This document shows positions 37,550 through 47,974 of a stretch of 64,000 bases of DNA, piece by piece. The notes under the pieces were generated by a model that worked only from the letters and a program-made list of their open reading frames with translations, searched no databases and was not told where the DNA came from. Where the stretch lies: NCBI GenBank assembly GCA_029245025.1, contig JAQWQC010000034.1, forward strand, positions 124,001 through 188,000, written 5' to 3'. The position numbers were made by a program, and so were the translations under genes. Origin of the DNA: Rhodospirillaceae bacterium (GTDB lineage Bacteria > Pseudomonadota > Alphaproteobacteria > Rhodospirillales > Rhodospirillaceae). Each line of letters begins with the position of its first letter. Within the stretch, counting starts at the first letter, position 1.

Positions 37550-39859
37550 ATGTCGACTGATCAAGCCACTGATGCCAAAGACAAGTTGCGAGACGATGCG
37601 CTCCACTATCACCGGTACCCGAAGCCCGGCAAATTAGAAGTCACAGCCACCAAACCGCTGGCTAATCAGCGCGACCTTGCTCTGGCGTATTCTCCGGGAG
37701 TGGCAGCAGCCTGTGACGCGATAGTTGCAGACCCTGCCGAAGCAGCCACCATGACCAGCCGCGGCAATCTTGTTGCCGTGGTTTCGAATGGAACGGCTGT
37801 TCTTGGCCTTGGTGCAATCGGCGCGCTGGCGTCAAAGCCGGTGATGGAAGGTAAGGCAGTTCTCTTTAAAAAATTTGCCGGTATCGATGTCTTTGATATC
37901 GAAGTCGACGAAAACGATCCACACAAGTTGGTAGATGTGGTCACTGCGATTTCTCCGACTTTCGGGGCGATTAACCTGGAGGACATCAAAGCTCCGGATT
38001 GTTTCATCGTCGAGAAAGAGTTGCGGGAAAGATTGGACATTCCAGTGTTCCACGACGACCAACACGGCACGGCAATTGTTGTTGCGGCTGCGGTTATAAA
38101 TGGACTGAGTCTCGTCAATAAAAAAATCGACCAGATTAAACTGGTGTTATCGGGTGGCGGCGCCGCTGGCATTGCATGCCTTAATCAACTGCTGGCGCTG
38201 GGCCTTAATCGCGAAAACGTCATTCTTTGTGATCGCAAGGGTGTGGTTTATCGGGGCCGCGCTGAGGGCATGACAGAGCAGAAAGCGGCGCTCGCATCTG
38301 ATACCAAGGCCCGGACGTTGCAAGAGGCGTTTGAGGGTGCTGATGTATTTCTTGGAGTGTCAGCCCCCGGCGTAGTGTCTGGCGAAATGGTCAAGACCAT
38401 GGCCAAGAAGCCGATCATTATGGCTTTGGCGAATCCCGAGCCAGAAATCCGACCAGAAGTTGCGAAAGGGGCTGTGGCGGATGCTATTATTGCTACCGGT
38501 CGGTCTGATTATCCCAATCAGGTCAACAATGTCCTATGTTTCCCTTTTATTTTCCGAGCGGCGCTCGATGTTGGCGCAACCGAGATCAACGAAGAGATGA
38601 AGATTGCTTGCGTCTACGCGATCGCTGATCTCGCCAAAAGGGCCAGTTCTGAAGTTGTCGCGGCTGCTTATGGCGGGCAGACATTGCGATTTGGCGCTGA
38701 TTACATCATCCCTAAGCCTTTCGATCCCCGTCTTATCTCTCAAATCTGTCCGGCCATTGCCAAAGCAGCTATGGATTCTGGTGTGGCGACGCGTCCGATT
38801 GATGATCTCGTGGCCTATGGCAATGAGCTTGATCAGTTTGTGTTCCGCACCGGCCTTGTAATGAAGCCGATTTTTGACAAAGCCTGTGAAGAACCTAAAC
38901 GGGTAGTATTTGCAGAGGGTGAAGATGATCGCGTTTTATTTGCCGCCAAAGTTCTGTTGGACGATGGTATCGCTACTCCGATCCTAATCGGACGACCTTT
39001 AGTTATTTCGCAACGTGCTCAAAAGTTGGGGCTAGAGTTTGTTCCTGGAAAAGACTTTGAGATAGTTAACCCAGAAAACGACGATCGTTATCGCGACTAT
39101 TGGGAATCCTACCACGGTGTCATGGCCCGCAAGGGAGTGTCGCCAGATTCTGCTATGACGATCGTTCGCACTAACTCAACGGTTATTGCGAGCCTGATGG
39201 TTGAAAAAGGTGATGCCGATGCGATGATCTGTGGAACCTATGGCGAGTACAAATGGCACCTGAAGTACGTCGAAGAAGTGCTTGGCTTGTGCAGCGGTGT
39301 TCGCGAAACATCGGCGTTGTCTTTGTTAGTGTTGGACCGTGGTCCCATATTCATGTGTGACACTTATGTTTCTGAAGACCCAACGGCAGATGAAATCGTC
39401 GACCTCACAGTGCGCGCGGCTAACAAAGTGTCAGACTTCGGGCTTACACCGCGCGTAGCGTTGATCGCGACCTCGACGTTTGGATCGTCTCAGAACACAA
39501 ATGCGGTCAAAATGCGCGCTGCCATGGAACGATTGCACAACGAATACCCAGACCTACAGGTCGAGGGTGAGATGCAGCCTGACGTGGCCTTGAACGAAGA
39601 TCTGCGCCGCCGTGTGTTTCCCGAATCTAAGTTGGATGGCTCGGCAAATCTGTTGGTTATGCCTTGCCTGGATGCTGCAAACACAGCATTTCATTTGGCG
39701 CGTAGCCTATCGGGAGGGCTTCATGTTGGCCCAATTCTGCTAGGTGTCGACAAACCAGGTCACATAACGACGCCTTCTGTAACCTCCCGTGGCCTGGTCA
39801 ATCTTGCTGCCGTCGCGGTCATTGATGCTCAAGTGCGGGCTCGTAAAACGAGCGGCTGA
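37550..39859 (+). CDS. maeB: NADP-dependent malic enzyme with C-terminal phosphotransacetylase-like domain
   Basis: DDALHYHRYPKPGKLEVTATKPLANQRDLALAYSPGVAAAC, FHDDQHGTAIVVAAAVINGL, C-terminal PTA-like half. Confidence 0.95.
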   Translation: MSTDQATDAKDKLRDDALHYHRYPKPGKLEVTATKPLANQRDLALAYSPGVAAACDAIVADPAEAATMTSRGNLVAVVSNGTAVLGLGAIGALASKPVMEGKAVLFKKFAGIDVFDIEVDENDPHKLVDVVTAISPTFGAINLEDIKAPDCFIVEKELRERLDIPVFHDDQHGTAIVVAAAVINGLSLVNKKIDQIKLVLSGGGAAGIACLNQLLALGLNRENVILCDRKGVVYRGRAEGMTEQKAALASDTKARTLQEAFEGADVFLGVSAPGVVSGEMVKTMAKKPIIMALANPEPEIRPEVAKGAVADAIIATGRSDYPNQVNNVLCFPFIFRAALDVGATEINEEMKIACVYAIADLAKRASSEVVAAAYGGQTLRFGADYIIPKPFDPRLISQICPAIAKAAMDSGVATRPIDDLVAYGNELDQFVFRTGLVMKPIFDKACEEPKRVVFAEGEDDRVLFAAKVLLDDGIATPILIGRPLVISQRAQKLGLEFVPGKDFEIVNPENDDRYRDYWESYHGVMARKGVSPDSAMTIVRTNSTVIASLMVEKGDADAMICGTYGEYKWHLKYVEEVLGLCSGVRETSALSLLVLDRGPIFMCDTYVSEDPTADEIVDLTVRAANKVSDFGLTPRVALIATSTFGSSQNTNAVKMRAAMERLHNEYPDLQVEGEMQPDVALNEDLRRRVFPESKLDGSANLLVMPCLDAANTAFHLARSLSGGLHVGPILLGVDKPGHITTPSVTSRGLVNLAAVAVIDAQVRARKTSG

Positions 39860-39863
39860 CCGC

Positions 39864-41426
39864 ATGCATTTTGTCATTGTTTGCGTCGCAGTTTTGGCTG
39901 TGGCGTTTGCTGCGCACGCGCAAACTGTCCTCACACGAGGTAATCACCAAGACCCATCAAGCTTGGATCCGCACCGCATCATCACGGTGTATGAGAACAA
40001 CATTATTCTGGATTTGTTTGAAGGTCTTACCGTTCCCAATGCGGCAGGTGCGCCGGTCTCTGGTGTTGCAAGAAGCTGGGCGGTCTCTGAGGATGGTTTG
40101 ATCTGGACGTTTACTCTTCGGAAGGACCTTCAATGGTCTGACGGAGAGCCTTTGACGGCTCGAGATGTCGTGTACTCGTTCCGGCGACTGATGAATCCAG
40201 AAACTGCATCACAATATCCAGGATTGTTTTACGCCATTAAGAACGGCGCGGCGATCAATAGGGGGGATGCTGCGGTTAATTCGCTTGGAGTCGAAGCGAC
40301 GAATGAGACCACAGTTATAATGACCCTTGAATCACCGGTGCCATACCTACCAGAGCTTCTGTCGAACGGGTTCGCAGCTATTGTGCCTGCCCATGCGATC
40401 GAGCGTCACGGTGACAGTTGGGCCGCGCCAGACAATATGGCGTCCAACGGGGCTTTTGTTTTAGAAGATTTCTGGCCCCAGGACCGGGTAGTTCTAAGCA
40501 CCAATCATTTATTTCATTCTGCTAACAGTGTTTCATTGGAAAGAGTGGTTTACTTGCCGACCGAAGACCAGTCGGCCGCGCTGGCACTATTTCGCGCGGG
40601 AGGTTTGGATACCAATCTGGAATTTCCTACCGCGCGCACCCCATGGCTGCGAGAAAACTTAGCGGATGAAACTCGTATCGCCGAGTACCTGATTACGTTC
40701 TATTTGTCTTTTAATACAACTCATCCTGCGTTGTCCGATGTGCGCGTTCGTCGAGCGTTGAATATGGCGATTGACCGCGAAACAATTGCAGCGCGTGTCT
40801 TACGTTCAGGTGAGCAGCCAGCATACGGACTTGTGCCTCCTGCCGTCGCCGGGTACACGCCGCCTGTGTATGGCGACAAAAACGTGTCTCACACAGAGCG
40901 CGTAGCCCGCGCAAAGGCATGGCTCAATGAAGCCGGGTACGGACTGAGCAATCCACTCGAGTTGACGCTGAGTTTATCCTCTGCTGAAGACCGGCGACGC
41001 GTGGCGGCGGCTATAGGGGCGATGTGGCAGCCATTGGGCGTCAATGTCACGATTAACAACACGGAGGGCAAAGTATTATTCTCTCGGCTAAGGACCGGAG
41101 ATTTTGAGATTGGCTATTCGGCCTGGGCTGCAGACGTAAATGATGCTGGTAATTTTCTAGCCGTGCTCGATAGCCGGTCATCAAATTCCAACTACGCCCG
41201 TTATAAAAACGCGACATATGATCAATTGCTGGATAGTGCGGCCTCAACATCAGATGCAACAGGCCGTGCAACCATTTTGTCGGCGGCAGAGTCTTTAATG
41301 CTGAAAGATGCGCCGATTGCGCCCCTTGTGCATGGTGTAAGCAAGAATCTGGTCGGCACTCATGTTTCTGGTTGGGTTGATAACCCAAGGGATATCCATC
41401 TCAGTCGATACTTAAAAGTTGACTAG
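39864..41426 (+). CDS. Peptide ABC transporter substrate-binding protein (OppA-like), no adjacent permease
   Basis: Signal peptide VLAVAFAAHAQ, GNHQDPSSLDPHRI, WSDGEPLTARDVVYSFRRLMNPETASQYPGLFYAIKNG. Confidence 0.9.
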   Translation: MHFVIVCVAVLAVAFAAHAQTVLTRGNHQDPSSLDPHRIITVYENNIILDLFEGLTVPNAAGAPVSGVARSWAVSEDGLIWTFTLRKDLQWSDGEPLTARDVVYSFRRLMNPETASQYPGLFYAIKNGAAINRGDAAVNSLGVEATNETTVIMTLESPVPYLPELLSNGFAAIVPAHAIERHGDSWAAPDNMASNGAFVLEDFWPQDRVVLSTNHLFHSANSVSLERVVYLPTEDQSAALALFRAGGLDTNLEFPTARTPWLRENLADETRIAEYLITFYLSFNTTHPALSDVRVRRALNMAIDRETIAARVLRSGEQPAYGLVPPAVAGYTPPVYGDKNVSHTERVARAKAWLNEAGYGLSNPLELTLSLSSAEDRRRVAAAIGAMWQPLGVNVTINNTEGKVLFSRLRTGDFEIGYSAWAADVNDAGNFLAVLDSRSSNSNYARYKNATYDQLLDSAASTSDATGRATILSAAESLMLKDAPIAPLVHGVSKNLVGTHVSGWVDNPRDIHLSRYLKVD

Positions 41427-41786
41427 CCATAAACCATATTTAATTGACCTGGTCTGACTGGGACAGAATCGCGGGTACACCATGCGCTTAGTTCAAAATG
41501 ATAGCTGACGACGCTTCCAGTAAAATAACGTTTCAAGCGGGGTAGCTATCTTCTTGGCAGGCGAGAGGGGCTTGTTAACCAGACCCACTTCGGACAGCAA
41601 TAGTGAACGTGTCGCAAGATGGGAAATGGGTCGAAATCTCTTAAGGTGATTTTGAGGCATAATATGGCCGACTTAAACCCCTTAGACAGCGTCTGAATCG
41701 GTTGAATGTTCAGTGTCTTCGGGATAACACCATTTCCACAAGCGGCTAAACACCGCCAAGCAATTTTCTGTTCGAAAGGATACGGC

Positions 41787-42779
41787 ATGACAGAGACCTT
41801 CAAGGCTCTGGTAATTGAGAACACTGATGGTAATTACAAATCTGCAATCCAGGACTTAACGATTTCGGACTTGCCGGATGAGCCTGTTCTGGTCGATGTA
41901 GCCTATTCTACTGTCAACTATAAGGACGGGCTCGCCATTACCGGAAAAGGCAAGATCGTTCGAGATTTCCCAATGGTTGGTGGTATTGATTTGGCTGGGA
42001 CCGTCGTCAATTCCTTAGACGCAAACTACAAGCCAGGCGATAAGGTGTTAGTTAACGGCTGGGGTTTATCTGAGACCCTTTGGGGTGGCTATAGTCAAAA
42101 GCAGCGCGTGAAGAGTGAGTTCCTAACGCGCGTGCCAGACGGATTCTCTTTGAAGGATACGATGGCTATCGGCACGGCCGGGTATACGTCCATGTTGTGT
42201 GTCTTGGCTCTGGAAGACGCTGGAGTCACGCCTGATCAAGGCGACATCGTTGTCACCGGCGCGGCTGGAGGTGTTGGTTCAGTGGCCATCGCCATCTTGG
42301 CCAAATTGGGTTATCGCGTGGTTGCCTCGTCGGGGCGGACATCTGAAGTCGATTACTTACAGTCGCTGGGCGCGGCAGAAGTCATTGGCCGTGATGTGCT
42401 CGACCGTGACGCCCGCCCCCTTGAAAAAGGCCGGTGGGCCGGCGGTATAGATTCTGTAGGGTCAAAAACGCTAGCCACATTGTTGGCTGAAACAAAAGAT
42501 GAGGGCGCCGTGGCCGCTTGCGGTTTGGCCGGCGGTACGGACCTTCCGATGACTGTGATGCCATTCATTCTACGTGGTGTGCGTCTCTTAGGTGTAAACT
42601 CTGTCACCTGTCCCAATCAAAGACGAGATCAAGCTTGGGCGCGGCTATCGCAAGATTTAGACGTCGTCAAACTTAATGAAATGACGACGTTAGAGCCACT
42701 TAGTCGGTTGCCCGAGTTGGGTGAAGAGATTCTCAATGGTAAAATCCGTGGCCGCGTGATTGTCGACGTGAACGCGTAA
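41787..42779 (+). CDS. acuI: Acrylyl-CoA reductase family MDR oxidoreductase (YhdH/AcuI)
   Basis: STVNYKDGLAITGKGKIVRDFPMVGGIDLAGTV, VTGAAGGVGSVAIAILAKLGYRVVASSGR, VMPFILRGVRLLGVNSV. Confidence 0.88.
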   Translation: MTETFKALVIENTDGNYKSAIQDLTISDLPDEPVLVDVAYSTVNYKDGLAITGKGKIVRDFPMVGGIDLAGTVVNSLDANYKPGDKVLVNGWGLSETLWGGYSQKQRVKSEFLTRVPDGFSLKDTMAIGTAGYTSMLCVLALEDAGVTPDQGDIVVTGAAGGVGSVAIAILAKLGYRVVASSGRTSEVDYLQSLGAAEVIGRDVLDRDARPLEKGRWAGGIDSVGSKTLATLLAETKDEGAVAACGLAGGTDLPMTVMPFILRGVRLLGVNSVTCPNQRRDQAWARLSQDLDVVKLNEMTTLEPLSRLPELGEEILNGKIRGRVIVDVNA

Positions 42780-42803
42780 AGCAAGTGTGGGTGAAGTCGA
42801 ATA

Positions 42804-44465
42804 CTATACCCAGGCGAACTCATCGGATGTGGCGATAACGGCAGCGAAGCCGCGCGTTGCTATCTGGCCGTTCTGCAGGTGCTGCTCTTGTTCTTCTTGG
42901 TCCTGTGACTCAAGAGCCCAGGTCCAATGGGTGAAAGGTCCACCCCAGGTAAACTGGTAATCAATCAAGGCTTCGTAACTTTCTGATGATCTCAGTTGGT
43001 GCCCCAGCATACGTCCGATCCAGAAGTCGGTCATTAACATCGCGGAGTCTTTGGCCTTTATAGGTAGCTCATCCATAAGATTGTCGTTGATTACACCCCA
43101 CCATGTTGAGGTCAAAATCATCGAGTTCCAGGCTTCCATAACCTGAGTACCGGCCAGCCAATAATTGTTCTCAGTCGGCCGTCCGTCAGGTCCTGGCCAA
43201 GTAAAAGAAGTATCTTTGGTTTCTGTCGCAATCGAGGACCAAGCCCAACTAGCGCCGACAGTTGCGCCCATGGCCCGCCATGCGGCGACCATTTTCTCAA
43301 AGGGTCGACGTATCCTATCGGGTGCCTCGTCGCCAATCTCCGTGCCATCCAACAAAATGGATGCGACAACTCGGAGGATCTGATCATCAGCGTCCAGATT
43401 GTTCATCCAGGTTTCTACAGCACGATCGATAACATCTTGCGGCGGTTTATCCCCAAAAAACCGCCGAACCATTTTGGTCACGACGAAATTGGCTGTCGCA
43501 GGATGGTTCGCGAGAATATCGAGCACCCGCTCCCCTTGTTCCATTTCACCCTCAAGGCTGGACAGGTCTTTGCCCATAAAATACTTAGCGTTTGTGTTGT
43601 GCTGAAACGGATTGTAGGTAAATAGCCATGTATTTGGCAGTTGGCCGACCGAATCACCACCCCACTGAGATCTCTCAACTGTCCAGCCTGACAAAGCGCG
43701 AGAAACTTGGATGACATCCTCATCGGTGAATCCAATGGCAACGCCATTTCTATCTTTTATAACGTTGATGGGGTCTGTGTTACCCAAATAGGCATCCCCA
43801 CCAAGGGTGTGGAGCTCCATGAGTTCGCGAGCGTAATTTTCGTTGGGCAGCGAAGCTGGGCTGGCAGCGTTATCTAGGTAGCACATCATGGCGGTCGACG
43901 TTGCTGTCGCACCCAGTATGTTACGGAAATTACCAAACACTCTTGGACGAATTACGTCACGATCATAAATTAAAGCCGACACCCTCATGATGTCGTCGCT
44001 GTCGCACCAAACAGAAAAATGATTAAGCCAAAAGTCGGTCATCACTTCGCGAAGTTGATATTTTGAATGTGTCGCCCGAATAAACACGGAATTCATAGTT
44101 TCATTGCGGACGCGCCAAACTTCATGAAAAGGGTGCGTATTTCCCGCGTTGATCAAGACTTCGTACAATTTCTGCTCAGGCATTCTGAGATAGTTCAGAG
44201 GCCTCCACTCATCTACCGCTTCCCAGCCTTCTATGTCCTGATTCGTTTCTTCCTCTTCCGATGAATCGTATTCGATATGAAGAACTTGCTGTTCTAAGAA
44301 CGCGGCTAATTCTGGGTCATCTCCCTCAGGCGGAGTCAGTTGATCCTCAACCCAGGTGCTCCAGCCAACCTGCTGAACGTATTGCTCATCGACCTCACGA
44401 CACCCAAAGGTGGTGCGGTTAAGTGCTTTGCGTTCCCATGACGGTTCTAGAGGGAGGGGGGTCAT
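42804..44465 (-). CDS. DUF1800 domain-containing protein
   Basis: LNRTTFGCREVDEQYVQQVGWSTWVEDQL, MTDFWLNHFSVW, NENYARELMELHTLG, FVVTKMVRRFFGDKPP. Confidence 0.88.
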   Translation of the reverse strand: MTPLPLEPSWERKALNRTTFGCREVDEQYVQQVGWSTWVEDQLTPPEGDDPELAAFLEQQVLHIEYDSSEEEETNQDIEGWEAVDEWRPLNYLRMPEQKLYEVLINAGNTHPFHEVWRVRNETMNSVFIRATHSKYQLREVMTDFWLNHFSVWCDSDDIMRVSALIYDRDVIRPRVFGNFRNILGATATSTAMMCYLDNAASPASLPNENYARELMELHTLGGDAYLGNTDPINVIKDRNGVAIGFTDEDVIQVSRALSGWTVERSQWGGDSVGQLPNTWLFTYNPFQHNTNAKYFMGKDLSSLEGEMEQGERVLDILANHPATANFVVTKMVRRFFGDKPPQDVIDRAVETWMNNLDADDQILRVVASILLDGTEIGDEAPDRIRRPFEKMVAAWRAMGATVGASWAWSSIATETKDTSFTWPGPDGRPTENNYWLAGTQVMEAWNSMILTSTWWGVINDNLMDELPIKAKDSAMLMTDFWIGRMLGHQLRSSESYEALIDYQFTWGGPFTHWTWALESQDQEEQEQHLQNGQIATRGFAAVIATSDEFAWV

Positions 44466-44673
44466 AGCGCCTGTCCTTTTTGCGTCTCGTACCGGGGCAA
44501 ACTTTTAATACTAGTGGGCGCCGATTCGTTGCGATCCTATGAGTAGATGCTTAATAGAACAGTACTGGATTTATATGTGCTGCATAAAGTAGCAAATAAC
44601 CTGCTATTGCTCACCACTTTGAGCCGGGCAACAATAAAACGGTTCAAAAAATAATAGAAAAACGGGGATTCCT

Positions 44674-46356
44674 ATGTCTGAAGACGCCCAAAGCCCAAAT
44701 TCCGAGCCATCTGCTCCGCCCGCCGTGGGTAACCCCGTGCCCGGCTATGCCGTCGAATCGGTGCCCCCAGGGGAAACCAAGCCCGGCGTCGATCTCGCCG
44801 GTCATAAGGGATTACTCGACCAGCTGACCCAGATTTTGGGTGCAGAGAATGTCAAATCCGACGATGAGTCCCGTGCTTTTTTTGCCGAGGACACGTTCCG
44901 CAGTTTTGAGACTCCTCTCGCTGCAATATCACCAACCTCAACAGAAGACCTTTCTCTCGCGGCTGCTGCCTGTCACGACGCTCGAATTGCGCTAGTCCCC
45001 CGCGGCGGCGGCATGTCCTATACTGATGGGTACCTTCATACCAAGCCTGACTCGATCACTGTCGACACCCAGAAAATCAATCGAATCCTTGAAATCAACG
45101 AGGATGATATGTACGTCACCGTCGAATGTGGATGCACATGGACGGACTTAAACGACGCCCTGAAAGAGAAAGGTTTGCGCACCCCCTATTGGGGACCACT
45201 TTCCGGATTTCAAAGCCGTGTAGGTGGCGCGTTGTCACAAAACTCAGTGTTTTTTGGTTCAGGCTTTTACGGTTCTGCCGTAGAGCAGGTTCTCGGGTTG
45301 GATGTCATTTTGGCAGATGGCACAGTGCTTCCCGTCGGGTCTCATGCAGTCGCAGGCGGTCTTCCGTTCATGAAACACTACGGCCCAGATCTTATGGGAC
45401 CGTTCCTTGCTGATGCCGGTGCGCTGGGTGTAAAAGCGACCGCGACCTTGCGCCTAATCCGTCGGCCGGAACACCGGCGCCATTTGGCTTACGCGTTCGA
45501 TACCTATGCGGATATGGCTAACGCCCTATCCAGCCTCAGCCGTGAAGGCTTAGCCACTGAGGCCATGGGCTTTGATAAAAACCAGCAATCGGCAAGGGTT
45601 ACTGAAGGAGAGAGCAATTTTCTGAAAGACGTTCGCACCTTGTTCAAGGTCATTAAAGAATCTGGCATTTTAGATGGATTACAGATTGCTTTCGCTGGTC
45701 GCCGCTATTTGAAAGACGTGTTCTACGGTTTGCACCTTTCGGTCGAAGATCACACCAAGGGCGGTGTCGAGGAGAAGGTCAAGCAAGCGAAACGTCTTGC
45801 AAGGGCGCTTGGCGGTCGACCGCTACCAGCTTCCGTAACAAAAATTTGCCACGCTGAACCATTCCTGCCACCGGACTCCATTGTCGGCCCAAGTGGCGAG
45901 CGATGGGTACCGCTGCATTGTATTGTGCCGCACTCCAAAGCGGTCGAAGCATTGGATGCTGTGACCGCTGTTTATAAAAAGTATGCAGCCGTAGCAGAGA
46001 AGCACGGCATTCGTAACGGCTTCTTGCTGGTCACTGTCGGCAACTACGGGTTCCTTATTGAACCGGTTTGGTTTTGGCCTGACGCGCAACTCAAAATGTA
46101 TGAGACGGCAATCCGGCCTGAGCACCTCGAGAAATTACAAACCTATGATGCCGACGAAGAAGGCCGCACAATCGTCAAAAATATGCGAGATGAGTTGGCG
46201 GCAATGTTCGCGGATATGGGTGCCGTGTCCATGCAGTTGGGCAAAATGTATCGCTACGACAAGAGCCGCAAGCCCGAGGCGTGGGAAATGCTGAAAAAGA
46301 TCAAAGGTGTTGTTGATCCGAACGGTCTGATGAACCCGGGTGCGCTGAAGCTTTAG
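44674..46356 (+). CDS. FAD-binding (PCMH-type) oxidoreductase
   Basis: IALVPRGGGMSYTDGYLHTKPDSITVDTQKINRILEINEDDMYVTVECGCTWTDLNDALKEKGL; C-terminal DPNGLMNPGALKL. Confidence 0.88.
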   Translation: MSEDAQSPNSEPSAPPAVGNPVPGYAVESVPPGETKPGVDLAGHKGLLDQLTQILGAENVKSDDESRAFFAEDTFRSFETPLAAISPTSTEDLSLAAAACHDARIALVPRGGGMSYTDGYLHTKPDSITVDTQKINRILEINEDDMYVTVECGCTWTDLNDALKEKGLRTPYWGPLSGFQSRVGGALSQNSVFFGSGFYGSAVEQVLGLDVILADGTVLPVGSHAVAGGLPFMKHYGPDLMGPFLADAGALGVKATATLRLIRRPEHRRHLAYAFDTYADMANALSSLSREGLATEAMGFDKNQQSARVTEGESNFLKDVRTLFKVIKESGILDGLQIAFAGRRYLKDVFYGLHLSVEDHTKGGVEEKVKQAKRLARALGGRPLPASVTKICHAEPFLPPDSIVGPSGERWVPLHCIVPHSKAVEALDAVTAVYKKYAAVAEKHGIRNGFLLVTVGNYGFLIEPVWFWPDAQLKMYETAIRPEHLEKLQTYDADEEGRTIVKNMRDELAAMFADMGAVSMQLGKMYRYDKSRKPEAWEMLKKIKGVVDPNGLMNPGALKL

Positions 46357-46483
46357 GCACGGGCGCCACCTTCATTGCTGTAAGCCATAAAATGCGAGTG
46401 CTTCAACCAGGGAGGATTTCGATCCTTCACACTGGGCTGTAGTATTGCAACTAATCTACTTTTGGTTGAGGGGAAACGCCTTA

Positions 46484-47041
46484 ATGAGTAAGTCTGCGGC
46501 TTTATTATTCAGCGTATGCGTCGCGACGGTTCAGTTGTCAGAAAGTCTGCACGCTCAATCGCTAACCGGTATCTCCGCAACTGCCTTTGCTGACATGCCA
46601 TGGTCCGCCACTTTAGAAATTCGTGCCGGGCGGGACTTACCCTTGGAGCGCGACCTTGTCTCTGAAGTCAGCCGTCTTTTGGCGGCGCAGGGATATACGG
46701 TTGCGCCGCGAGGCGATGTCATCGTCACTGTCGATGGCGGCACACCTTTGCCCGGCGTTGAGTCCCGGTCGCCTGTTACCTTTGATCAACGGCTGCGGTC
46801 TATGGGCACGGTACACAATGACAAAGGGGTCACGATTCCGTTCAACAGAAAGGATGCTGCCCCTGGAGCGGCTGTGTTTACGCTCCGCATGTCGGCTTAT
46901 CGCCCAGGCCAATCGAACCTATGGGTTGGTCAGGTATCTGGACCCAACAATGGCGGTGGGCGAAGGGCCACAACCTTCGCGTTGGCAGAATCACTGATTT
47001 CTAAATTTGGCCAATCTGCGACAGAATCTGCCGCCGAATAG
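46484..47041 (+). CDS. Secreted hypothetical protein
   Basis: MSKSAALLFSVCVATVQLSESLHAQ signal peptide; no recognised family. Confidence 0.65.
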   Translation: MSKSAALLFSVCVATVQLSESLHAQSLTGISATAFADMPWSATLEIRAGRDLPLERDLVSEVSRLLAAQGYTVAPRGDVIVTVDGGTPLPGVESRSPVTFDQRLRSMGTVHNDKGVTIPFNRKDAAPGAAVFTLRMSAYRPGQSNLWVGQVSGPNNGGGRRATTFALAESLISKFGQSATESAAE

Positions 47042-47189
47042 CGAGCACCACTGTCCTCGGTTCGGACAATCCAGCCCGCTCAATAGCCTGTTCACGGGAT
47101 TGTGCCTGACTCTCAATAGGACGTCGCAGTACACTCTACCTTATGCCGTACCCCACTACGTGCCAGCAACTCGATCTGGGAGAGATGCC

Positions 47190-47822
47190 ATGACCAAGCA
47201 ACCGCGCAATCTTTATGAAGCCCCCGATTCAGCTAAAGGTGGCCCGCCACCCGCTGTCAAAGCTGAGTCTGGCTCAGGTCGTCCCAACCCAACTCTCGCG
47301 ATGATATCTCCCATTCAGGGGCGCGAGGAAGAGTTCGGTCAAGCCGTCAATGTCGCGCTGAAGACAATGACCGACACGATGCCCTATCAACACTATTTCA
47401 ACGATGCGTTGGTCAAGTCGCACCTGTCTCATATTCAGTTCGCTAAGAATCATGGCTTGCTAGATGAAATGATCTCCGAAGATCAGAAATCGATGTCGCC
47501 GATGCTCGGCCGTATTCGCGGCAAGGTCGAGGAGACTGGAAACACCGAACTCGGCATGATCGCGATGTTCGATCGTACTTCTTGTTTTTATCAAATGCTG
47601 TCGGAGTGGGACTCAGAGCCTGGTATGCGAAGGTATAAAGAACCGTTTGGTTATGTCTTGGAGATGGGCAAGCGGATCGGCCAGTTTGATCTAACAGTTG
47701 AAGAAATTCACCAGATTTATACCAAGCCCCGCTATTACGGGTATGCGGGACAACTTGGCCTTAAACTCGACGTAACCGACATCGACACCGACGGCTATAT
47801 CACCGTCACTCTGGTCGAATAA
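47190..47822 (+). CDS. Hypothetical protein, paralog of the next gene; no signal peptide
   Basis: MTKQPRNLYEAPDSAKGGPP...DALVKSHLSHIQFAKNHGLLDEMI...PGMRRYKEPFGYVLEMGKRIGQFDLTVEEIHQIYTKPRYYGYAGQLGL. ORF opens at 47007; ATG 47190 (GGGAGAG RBS) preferred. Confidence 0.75.
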   Translation: MTKQPRNLYEAPDSAKGGPPPAVKAESGSGRPNPTLAMISPIQGREEEFGQAVNVALKTMTDTMPYQHYFNDALVKSHLSHIQFAKNHGLLDEMISEDQKSMSPMLGRIRGKVEETGNTELGMIAMFDRTSCFYQMLSEWDSEPGMRRYKEPFGYVLEMGKRIGQFDLTVEEIHQIYTKPRYYGYAGQLGLKLDVTDIDTDGYITVTLVE

Positions 47823-47974
47823 GAAAAACATAGAGATTACATGAGATTTGAGACCTGTTCTCTAGTTGGACAATCGCCCGAGGGCAGTTAAACCGGCCTA
47901 TGTGGTCAAGCCGGGTTCAGGTATGCTGCCTTCAATCTTTTGCAGTCGGATTAATCCAAACCGGGAGCTCGTCC

